From Harmonia axyridis (lineage: Eukaryota > Arthropoda > Insecta > Coleoptera > Coccinellidae): 64,000 bases of DNA. The notes under the pieces are model-generated. The model searched no databases. It saw only the letters and a program-made list of their open reading frames with translations, and had not been told where the DNA came from. The number at the start of each line of letters is the position of its first letter. Position 1 is the stretch's first letter. The stretch is from the NCBI RefSeq assembly GCF_914767665.1, contig NC_059502.1, positions 54,418,031 through 54,482,030 on the forward strand, given 5' to 3'. A program made the translations under genes and the position numbers. Shown in pieces: positions 55,926-64,000 of this stretch.

Positions 55926-57484
55926 ACAAACTTGAACCTGCGAGCACGTTCACATGACAAGCGGTCTACGCGCGTTTGAATGAGCGCTGGATATTGGATA
56001 CCGTTCACATGGAACGCGCTTGCCAAGCGGTGAACGCTCGTTGCCGTAACGGCCCGTATTCAGTTTGAATTCTACATTTTGGTTTGAATCTGGATTCAGT
56101 ATCAGATTTAGGTGAAAATTAAACTTTTTTAAGTTTTGATAGGTAATTATAGATCGAATAGTTTCTATTATTCATCAATTAAAACTGATCCTAATTAAAT
56201 CATCTAACATCTTCGTTTTGCCGATGACATCGTCCTAATAAGTAGCAACATGCAGGAATTGAGCGAGATGTTAAAACAACTTATTGATGCTCTGAAAAAA
56301 GTCGGTTCGAAAATTAATGTTTCGAAGACCAAACTTATCAACAACTCCACAGAACACATAAACATTGACGGCACACAACTTGAAAATGTAGAAGAATATA
56401 TACAGGGTGTTTCCTAAACATGCGGCAAAAATTCAGGGGGTTGTTCCTTGGACTATTCTAAGAATATTTTGTCCTTTGATGATTTTTGAAAAACCTATTC
56501 GTTTCGAAGATATAGGGGAAACAAAATTTCAGATAATAACATTTTATTATGAAAAATTACATGAAAATTCAACTCAACCTACAAAAACTGTTGAAAATGA
56601 CCACCTCTAGCCAGCATACAAGCATCCAATCTTCTCCTCATTGACTGCCGAACCCTTTCAAAAAAAAAAAAAAAAGAGGTTTTTCAAAAATCCAGGGACC
56701 CCGCAAGGGTCATCAACGCTTGCGTGCCAAAAATATTTTGGCGCCCCAAAAAGGGGGGAAGTGGAGAAAAACGTCGCAGGATAATCGGCAAAAAATGTTT
56801 CAGTTTTTGTTAGGAATTTATTTGTAGAAGGGTTAAAAAAACTATCAGCAACCTTTATTGAATGCCTTAAGAACTTTATGCTGTCAGTTGTTGCATAATA
56901 CATTTTTTGAATGTTTCATTATTTTATCCAAGTATTCGATCAAAACCGCATTTTATTTTAATTTTTCAAAACCTGAGCTTTATTCTTCTTTAAATTATTC
57001 ATAATATTATATTAAAATATTAATATTATTATTAATAATTATTAAATATTATTCCATACTCCCAGCCATCTTCTCCCTTTGTTGAAGTCTAGCTTTTTTT
57101 TTGCTCTCGAAATTTTGCACCAGAAGGTCGTTTTCTCTTGTATGGCTCCTAGAATTTAAGAAAAACTTGATCCAAAATTGGTAAGGACATTCACCCATGA
57201 TTAACTTTGCGCCATCCCTTTGAGAATAACCCGTATGTTTTCATTTTTATGAATTTAAACCTTAAATCCGAGCCTTTAAACCTAAACGGAGTTAATATTA
57301 ATAATAATAATAAGTTAAGACCGATCTGAAGCACATACCATGTTCCTGTTATAATAATTAATTTTTGGCAAAGGTGAAATATAATTTTTTTAGAATGTCA
57401 AACGGCTACGAACATCAAATAAATAATACAGATCCAGGGTGCATATTAAAAAAAAAATTAAGTATAATATGATGGTGGCCCCAG

Positions 57485-59150
57485 CAGGGCCCCCGCAAGG
57501 GTCATCAACGCCCGCGTGCCGAAAATATTTTGGCGCCCCTTAAAGGGGGAAAGTGGAGAAAAACGTCGCAGGATAATCGGCAAAAAATGTTTCAGTTTTT
57601 GTTAGGAATTTATTTGTAGAAGGGTTTAAAAAACTATCAGCAACCTTTATTGAATGCCTTAAGAACTTTATGCTGTCAGTTGTTGCATAATACATTTTTT
57701 TAATGTTTCATTATTTAATTCAAGCATTCGATCAAAACAGCATTTTATTTTAATTTTGTAATGAAACTGCAGAGTTTTCAAAACCTGAGCTTTATTCTTC
57801 TTTAATTTATTCATAATATTATATTAAAATATTAATATTATTATTAATAATTATTAAATATTATTCCATACTCCCAGCCATCTTCTCCCTTTGTTGAAGT
57901 CTAGCTTTTTTTTGCTCTCGAAATTTTGCACCAGAAGGTCGTTTTCTCTTGTCTGGCTCCTAGAATTTTAGAAAAACTTGATCCAAAATTGGTAAGGACA
58001 TTCACCCATGATTTACTTTGCGCCATCCCTTTGAGAATAACCCGTATGTTTTCATTTTTATGAATTTAAACCTTAAATCCGAGCCTTTAAACCTAAACGG
58101 AGTTAATATTAATAATAATAATAAGTAAAGACCGACCTGAAGCACATACCCTGTTCCTGTTATAATAATTAATTTTTGGCAAAGATGAAATATAATTTTT
58201 TAGAATGTCAAACGGCTACGAACATCAAATAAATAATACAGATCCAGGGTGCATATTAAAAAAAAAAATTAAGTATAATATGATGGTGGCCCCAAGTAAC
58301 AAATTCAAAATATCAAAGTCGATTCAATTTTTTCACGATAACAAACAATACTTCCCTATTTGAAGCAAATAAAAATAATATTATAGTATATAGGTATGGG
58401 CTAATTTAGGATGTGCACCATTTTAAACAGAAAAAAAAAATATCGAATTTTATATACTAATAGAAATGCTAATACTGTATGTGGATAGGTACTTACCATT
58501 TCATAAAATTTAATTTAATCACAACAAGAAACAGTAAAACAAACCACAATTACACAAAATACAAATCTTTCCAATTATCTGAGTATTTTAATTTTTTGCG
58601 TCTTGACCTCAACCCCTAAACGTTTCGAAACAAAATAACTATTCTTTGGATAGGTTTCTGCTGTTATAGCATAGCAAGCAGATTTTGGTAGTTTCAGAAA
58701 TTCTCTGTAACATGTAGTATTTTTCCTACAGATGGTGGCAAAAGTTTCAGTAATTCCACTGCCTAAAAGCTATCGCTTCGGTATTTATGATTGTTTATGC
58801 GTTTTAGTGATGATCGAAGAAATGGTGCCAGCCGTCCGGTGCAAGGTGGTCCATAAAGAAATCCCGTACCGACAAAGGGATGATTATTTATGATTTGTTT
58901 ACTCGAAAAGAATCGTATAATTGCAATCTGTGGCCGAGGTTATTTTATAGGGATTGTGACGTTCGGGAACTTGTTTGGATGTGTAAAAGATGTCTTTGCA
59001 CGTTTAAAATTGTTGAAAAAATAAAAAAAAACTTTTTCAAAAACCTTTGGTCTTTCGGATTTTCATGCGGTCTATAAGAGATTTTGGCGCCCCTTAAGAG
59101 TGGCGCCCGCGTGCGGTGCACGCGTTGAACGCGCGGTTGCGGGGGCCCTG
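57485..59150. mobile_element. hAT-like element (inner copy), inserted into a copy of itself
   Basis: Ends CAGGGCCCCCGCAAGGGTC and reversed GCGGTTGCGGGGGCCCTG. Flanks GCCCCCAG (57477-57484) and GGCCCCAG (59151-59158) match at 7 of 8 bases, and the same GGCCCCAAGTAACAAATTC site is present uninterrupted in the inner copy at 58289. The two halves of the outer copy line up with the two halves of the inner copy with small indels (for example an 18-bp block at about 57757). Confidence 0.85.
57861..57960 (-). pseudogene. Fragment of a ZMYM/hAT-type transposase N-terminus
   Basis: On the minus strand after an acceptor-like TTCTAG, the inner copy reads PDKRKRPSGAKFREQKKARL and then QQREKMAGSME and stops. 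The K+.(L/P)SGA.(F/Y)R..K signature is common at the N-terminus of hAT transposases related to ZMYM proteins. The outer copy has one extra A in the run, which shifts the frame. No other part of a transposase was seen, so the element depends on helpers. Confidence 0.5.
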
Positions 59151-60205
59151 GGCCCCAGGTAACAAATTCAAAATATCAAAGTCGATTCAATTTTTTCACG
59201 ATTACAAACAATACTTCCCTATTTGAAGCAAATAAAAATAATATTATAGTATATAGGTATGGGCTAATTTAGGATGTGCACCATTTTAAACAGAAAAAAA
59301 AATATCGAATTTTATAGACTAATAGAAATGCTAATACTGTATGTGGATAGGTACTTACCATTTCATAAAATTTAATTTAATCACAACAAAAAACAGTAAA
59401 ACAAACCACAATTACACAAAATACAAATCTTTCCAATTATCTGAGTATTTTAATTTTTTGCGTCTTGACCTCAACCCCTAAACGTTTCGAAACAAAATAA
59501 CTATTCTTTGGATAGGTTTCTGCTGTTATAACATAGCAAGCAGATTTTGGTAGTTTCAGAAATTCTCTGTAACATGTAGTATTTTTCCTACAGATGGTGG
59601 CGAAAGTTTCAGTAATTCCCCTGGCTAAAAGCTATCGCTTCGGTATTTATGATTGTTTATGTGTACCATATGCATTTTAGTGATGATCGAAGAAATGGTG
59701 TCCGGTGCAAGGTGGTCCATAAAGAAATCCCGTACCGACAAAGGGATGATTATTTATGATTTGTTTACTCGAAAAGAATCGTATAAATGCAATCTGTGGC
59801 CGAGGTTATTTTATAGGGATTGTGACGTTCGGGAACTTGTTTGGATGTGTAAAAGATGTCTTTGGACGTTTAAAATTGTTGAAAAATTAAAAAAAAATTT
59901 TTTTCAAAAACCTTTGGTCTTTCGGATTTTCATGCGGTCTATAAGAGATTTTGGCGCCCCTTAAGAGTGGCGCCCGCGTGCGGTGCACGCGTTGAACGCG
60001 CGGTTGCGGGGGCCCTGCAAAAATCATCCAAGGACAAAACATGCTTAAAATAGTCCAAGGAACAACCCCCTGAATTTTTGCCGCATGTTTAGGAAACACC
60101 CTGTATATTTAGGACACTCAATAAGAATCGGCAAAGAAAATCAAACAGCAGAGATAAAAAGAAGAATCAGGCTAACTTGGATGGCTTTTGGAAAGATGAA
60201 ATATA

Positions 60206-60824
60206 CAGGGTGTTTCCTAAACATGCGGCAAAAATTCAGGGGGTTGTTCCTTGGACTATTTTAAGCATGTTTTGTCCTTGGATGATTTTTGAAAAACCTC
60301 TTTGTTTCGAAGATACAGGGCGAACAACATTTTTCATATTTTTAAAATTAATAATAGTTTAAATAAAAATGCGTACCGCACTGTGTTTACTAAGTAGGTA
60401 CAATTTATTTTTGAATTTGTTTAACAACATTCCAATTACTAAAAACGGCCAGTTTTTTGACTAAAAATTGATAAGTGCAGATGGTAAAGGAATACAGATT
60501 AAACACGGTTTTCATTTGAATTCGTTTTGTGATGTATTAGCAATTAACATTTTATCTTTGACTATTATGAAGGGTTCGGCAGTCAATGAGGAGAAGATTG
60601 GATGCTTGTATGCTGGCTAGAGGTGGTCATTTTCAACAGTTTTTGTAGGTTGAGTTGAATTTTCATGTAATTTTTCATAATAAAATGTTATTATCTGAAA
60701 TTTTGTTTTCCCTATATCTTCGAAACAAATAGGTTTTTCAAAAATCATCAAAGGACAAAATATTCTTAGAATAGTCCAAGGAACAACCCCCTGAATTTTT
60801 GCCGCATGTTTAGGAAACACCCTG
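60206..60824 (+). mobile_element. Tc1/mariner-like element, copy C, internally deleted
   Basis: Both ends are near-identical to those of copy A (CAGGGTGTTTCC with TA flanks) and the left 335 bp match it closely, up to GATGTATTAGCAATT. After a 25-base filler the sequence resumes at GGGTTCGGCAGTCAATGAGG. About 370 bp carrying the DDE catalytic region are missing, so it is a non-autonomous derivative. Confidence 0.85.
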
Positions 60825-60828
60825 TATA

Positions 60829-61494
60829 TTAGCTATAATGATTTTTACAGAAATGCTCAAGAATATTGGGCAGAAATACCAGCTACAGTTGATGGAATGC
60901 TAGGAGGATTCTCATCTATTTCTCAAAAAGACATTAATGCTTCAAAATTACTTCTCAAACAATCATTTCGTTCGAACAATCCACCAGGCAACGATTATGC
61001 TTTGGATTGTGGAGCTGGAATCGGTAGAGTGACCAAGCATTTGTTGATAGATAAATAAATAAATAAATATAAGTTTATTGACTTAGTAGAACAAAATGGC
61101 AATTTTCTAAACAAAGCCAAGGCATATATTGGAAGTCAAGCAGATGAAAAAATTGGGAATTTATATTCTACTGGATTGCAGTCTTTTGAACCTGATGAAA
61201 GGAAATATGACGTTATTTGGATGCAGTGGGTCCTAGGCCATCTAACAGATCCTGACTTGAAGATATGTTTAAGCAAATGCAAGAAAGCATTGAGGCCAAA
61301 TGGAGTCATAGTAGTAAAGGAAAATATAACATCTAGTGGAAGTGAAGAATGGGATAAAAATGATTCTACTTTTACTAGACCTATGCATTTATTCAAACAG
61401 ATATTTTAATTTTCAGGATTACATTGCTGTAAACAGCTGAAACAACAAGACTTTTCGAAGTCCTTATATCCTGTATATATGTCCTATGGCTGAA
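60829..61494 (+). pseudogene. NTMT1-like N-terminal Xaa-Pro-Lys methyltransferase, broken
   Basis: Frame with FYRNAQEYWAEIPATVDGML (start of the NTMT1 fold), YALDCGAGIGRVTKHLL (SAM motif I, DCGAGIGR), YDVIWMQWVLGHLTDPDL and LRPNGVIVVKENI, in the right order. Normal members methylate the alpha-amino group of X-Pro-Lys proteins. Two in-frame stops break it: a TAA in a TAAATAAATAAATA stretch near 61056 and a TAA at 61407-61409, after which the same frame continues with SGLHCCKQLKQQDF and YPVYM. The N-terminal residues are missing next to copy C. TTTTTACAG at 60853 could be a splice acceptor, so it may be a decayed intron-containing gene rather than a retrocopy. Confidence 0.75.
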
Positions 61495-61615
61495 TGGCCA
61501 TTGGGTAGGTATTATTCGGGAACTCATTTCGGGTAGGGATAACGTGCCGCGGGTGCTGAAGGGTATTGTAACAAGACCCACTAACAAGGTTATTCTACTC
61601 CCAGTAGATGCCTAA
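61485..61615 (+). pseudogene. C-terminal tail of a BEL/Pao-like pol (DUF5641-type)
   Basis: Plus-strand pieces WPLGRYYSGTHFG and, after a frameshift, RDNVPRVLKGIVTRPTNKV and ILLPVDA. This matches the WPLGR...D..VR....G...RP..KL.LLP pattern at the end of BEL/Pao integrases. The frameshift and small size show it is a relic. Sequence after it may hold LTR remains, but no LTR pair was found. Confidence 0.5.
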
Positions 61616-62515
61616 ATGATTTTTCTTTCTGAATAATTCCAGAATTCAGAGGAAGGATTGTATTCCACAATAATTTTTTTTCTTTTTTTTTTCGATCAAA
61701 CGTTTTCGATGAATTAGTGTGCCGGGGTCTTGGTTTTATTTTTTTTCATTTTTCAATGTAAAAAGATACTTTGTTTATTTTTTGTTCACAAAATAACTCT
61801 TTTGGGTGGGGGGTATGTTCGATATTGAATCAAATTTTCGCGGGTTGTTTTTGAATTGACGGAGTACGAGGATTTGAGAGGAATTATCTCCATATTGAAA
61901 TCCCTTCTCAGATCCTGACTTTCCCATCCCCTCCACAATTTTAGCACACTTGGTTTTCCGCATCCACAACGGACGTTACGCACTGTAATATTCAATGGTT
62001 TTTCGCTAATCCTGAATAAGGAAAAAATCGCAGTTTCACACAAAAACTCAATTAGTTTTTAAGTAGTTAACAGCTTCGTGAGAGGACACATCATAGTTAA
62101 GTGAAGAAGATTGTTTAGTTTAAGTTTTCAAGGTGGAAAGTCAGAGAATCAACGGAGACCAGGTGAGTCCTTTTCCTGTTAGAATTTTCCTTCTTATTGC
62201 TGACTGTTCCGGGTGGTATTTCCTCTCAAATCTCAGAAATAAAGCGAATTTCATTTCCTTTGTATCGGATAATTCACAAACTTGTGTGGCGGAGCAATCC
62301 TATTAATAATTACATAAATAATACAGTCCACTAGAATAACTTTTAAATGTAATTTGGATTGATCCGTAACAGTTCTCAAACCTGAAATTAATGAATATTA
62401 AAAATTGTTTCATTCCATGTGTAGCATCTGCCGCGATCGGTCGTCTATCACAGCGTTTATCGGAAAATTAATTGAAAGTATTTTATTTTCGCACTAAATC
62501 AATATAAAACCCGTC
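61616..62515. other. Flank and probable 5' UTR of the second jockey-like element
   Basis: No coding sequence recognised. The part nearest 62516 is probably the 5' UTR of the jockey-like element. The 5' boundary cannot be placed. Sequence at 61690-61760 is T-rich. Confidence 0.35.
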
Positions 62516-64000
62516 ATGAATTCTTCAAGTGATGGTGAATACTCTGAAATGGAGATTGATGATAATGGGGAATGGAGATCAGTTCATCACAAAAGGAAAA
62601 GAGAAAAAAATCCTAACTCGCCAACACAACAACAATCAAAAAAACTCGCATTTCCATCTGTGGGAAAGGATGAATCAACACAAGTCGCTTATCAGGATAA
62701 TACAACTGGGAATTCCAATGATGTCACACGTGTGCGCCCGCAATCAACTCAAAACATAAACATTGCCAGAGTAAACAAAATCACAGGTAGTGATAAAGAA
62801 GAATATGGCCCATTTAAGGGATTTCCATCCAATAAAAATGCAACTCAAAATACTAAAGAGACCAGAACTACAAACCAAACAATGAATGAACAAGTGCCAA
62901 ACATTACAATTCATCAAAATATAAACTTGAATGAACAACATAAGAATAATAACTCACTTACTTCTGAAACAATGAAAGACATAATTAACAAAAAATACAA
63001 TTCACTCTACTATATAAATACAGACACCAATATCAATACCAGAATCCAAATGGCGGATATATGGGAAAAGGAAAGACCGCAAAATAAGGATACAATTCTG
63101 AAAACGAAAAAAGGATTTTTACTCAAAACAGATACCCCAAAAGCAATTATTGAAGAAACGCTCAAGAAAATGAAAAACAGTAAGAAAATTAACGAATATT
63201 CCACCGCTACACCCTACATCCAAAGGAACAAGGAAAGATCCCTTCCACTTCCAAATTACTCCTGTGTAATTGCGAGAGTTGAAAAAGAAATCAATGATGA
63301 AGAATTAAACAACCACTTGAAAAAAGCAAACTACGAGTTCAGATATTGCAAGCGAATCATTTCCAAGCAAACTAACACACCAACATCCTTAATACGAATT
63401 ATCACCGGAAACATTAACACTTACGAGAAAATTCTATCTGAGGGTGTTTTCTACAAAAGCAGACATTATCCAGCATACCCAAGCAATGCTCCAGATCCAG
63501 CACCGCTCCCTTGCAGCAAATGCTTGCAGTACACACACTGCACCAAAGATTGCACCGAACCCACCAAATGTTTGAAATGCAATGAGGAACATTCTACAAA
63601 TAAGTGCAAATCAAATCTCCCCCCAAAATGCAACGGCTGTGGCTCAACAGATCATCAGGCCTGGTCTTTCAAGTGCCCTAAGCGCCCCACTCAACCCATT
63701 GAAGGCATTCCCAATCTACCAGTAAAAACACTAAACAAAAGAAGCAACCAAATCGACCCAAAAATCTGTAAAAAGTCAAGAATTCACGCTCCAGTTACCA
63801 TTCACGATACAATTGTCAACACTTATATTTCAAAATTGAACAACCCTAAAAACTCGAATAGAGAAAATCTAATTGAAAAATTGAAGAAAAAATTCATCTC
63901 TGAGTATAATGTTGACACAGCCCTCACCTTCGTTGGAAACAACTGGGTCTACATACTTATGTTTGATTTAGACCTCGACGAGCCTAATTCCCCGACTGAG
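62516..64000 (+). CDS. Jockey-like ORF1 (gag-like), partial, runs off the right edge
   Basis: ATG at 62516 opens a frame still open at 64000, at least 495 codons. The first 200 residues are polar and Asn/Gln-rich (SPTQQQSKKL). An RRM-like gag region follows (SCVIARVEKEINDEELNNHL), then CCHC knuckles CSKCLQYTHCTKDC, CLKCNEEHSTNKC and CNGCGSTDHQAWSFKC, and KRPTQPIEGIPN. It is a paralogue of ORF1 at 38446-39864, in the opposite orientation, and clearly diverged in sequence. Confidence 0.85.
   Translation, partial: MNSSSDGEYSEMEIDDNGEWRSVHHKRKREKNPNSPTQQQSKKLAFPSVGKDESTQVAYQDNTTGNSNDVTRVRPQSTQNINIARVNKITGSDKEEYGPFKGFPSNKNATQNTKETRTTNQTMNEQVPNITIHQNINLNEQHKNNNSLTSETMKDIINKKYNSLYYINTDTNINTRIQMADIWEKERPQNKDTILKTKKGFLLKTDTPKAIIEETLKKMKNSKKINEYSTATPYIQRNKERSLPLPNYSCVIARVEKEINDEELNNHLKKANYEFRYCKRIISKQTNTPTSLIRIITGNINTYEKILSEGVFYKSRHYPAYPSNAPDPAPLPCSKCLQYTHCTKDCTEPTKCLKCNEEHSTNKCKSNLPPKCNGCGSTDHQAWSFKCPKRPTQPIEGIPNLPVKTLNKRSNQIDPKICKKSRIHAPVTIHDTIVNTYISKLNNPKNSNRENLIEKLKKKFISEYNVDTALTFVGNNWVYILMFDLDLDEPNSPTE

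Larger units (their letters stand above)
56693..60017. mobile_element. hAT-like element (outer copy), itself interrupted by a second copy
   Basis: Ends CAGGGACCCCGCAAG at 56693 and, reversed, TTGCGGGGGCCCTG at 60004-60017. The 8-bp flanks CAAAAATC at 56685-56692 and 60018-60025 are identical, a perfect hAT-type target duplication in the mariner end. Subterminal GGCGCCCC blocks occur at both sides. Without the inner copy it is about 1.65 kb. Confidence 0.85.
56403..60103 (-). mobile_element. Tc1/mariner-like element, copy B, split by a hAT-like element
   Basis: Starts with the same CAGGGTGTTTCCTAAACATG end as copy A and closes with its reverse complement at 60084-60103, flanked by TA on both sides. 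Only the last part of the transposase (to the FERVRQS region) and both inverted repeats survive, joined by a poly(A) stretch at about 56659-56675; the interior was deleted before or after the insertion of the hAT-like element at 56693-60017 into the left inverted repeat. Confidence 0.85.
56207..60205 (+). pseudogene. Non-LTR reverse transcriptase fragment split by nested insertions
   Basis: The left part, 56210-56402, reads RFADDIVLISSNMQELSEML and then KVGSKINVSKTKLI and ENVEEYI; the right part, 60104-60205, continues with YLGHSIRIGKENQTAEIKRR and MAFGKMK. Together they form an uninterrupted RT segment from the FADD box to the YLG box once the insertion at 56403-60103 is left out. This resembles RTE-group or endonuclease-RT elements. 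It is truncated at both sides. Confidence 0.75.

Noticed and set aside
56693..60017. Duplicated halves first read as ordinary segmental or tandem duplication
   Set aside because: The order is left-left-right-right with inverted ends and short flanking duplications at both levels, which is explained by insertion of one copy into another.
60829..61494. NTMT1-like sequence as a simple processed retrocopy
   Set aside because: A splice-acceptor-like TTTTTACAG precedes the frame and no poly(A) tail is visible, so a decayed intron-containing gene is equally likely.
1..64000. tRNA, rRNA or other structured RNA genes
   Set aside because: No convincing tRNA B-box with cloverleaf arms and no rRNA-like sequence was seen on either strand by eye; a dedicated scan could still find one.

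Overview
This window is a piece of a eukaryotic nuclear genome, most probably from an insect and perhaps a beetle. The evidence is AT-rich, intron-rich host genes with insect-like family members, plus jockey-like and CR1-like retrotransposons, Tc1/mariner-like, hAT-like and PIF/Harbinger-like DNA transposons. The beetle assignment is an inference from general TE content and gene structure, not a species identification. Exon boundaries below were read by hand from GT/AG signals and reading-frame continuity.

Host genes, left to right: a ubiquitin C-terminal hydrolase (UCHL3 type, minus, 719-4064, seven coding exons including a 12-bp microexon) lies head to head with an HDHD2-like phosphatase (plus, 4444-5620). 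That gene converges on the U1A/U2B'' snRNP protein SNF (minus, 6684-8502). A Spindly-like dynein adaptor (plus, 14264-20888) converges on a 15-exon PPP4R4-like PP4 regulatory subunit (minus, 22907-34104). A CMTR1-like mRNA cap 2'-O-methyltransferase (minus, 44339-52856) follows; an exon at 35144-35241 is in the right phase to be its last exon. At the right is a broken, 5'-truncated NTMT1-like N-terminal methyltransferase (plus, about 60829-61494). Together the host genes are housekeeping functions: ubiquitin processing, splicing, mitosis, phosphatase regulation and mRNA capping.

Mobile DNA fills the spaces and introns. Main pieces are a hAT remnant (9.5-10.7 kb), a Harbinger element nested in another inverted-repeat element that ends 75 bp before the Spindly start codon (10.8-14.2 kb), a CR1-like retrotransposon in a Spindly intron, two RT relics and a pair of perfect hairpins in a PPP4R4 intron, a nearly intact jockey-like element (35.6-39.9 kb), three copies of one Tc1/mariner-like family (43.0, 56.4-60.1, 60.2 kb), several MITEs in CMTR1 introns, and the 5' part of a second jockey-like element running off the right edge.

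The most striking structure is at 56.2-60.2 kb: a reverse-transcriptase fragment is split by a Tc1/mariner-like element, which is split by a hAT-like element, which is split by a second copy of itself. Target-site duplications allow the order to be read. No CRISPR array, operon, rRNA or tRNA gene was seen.
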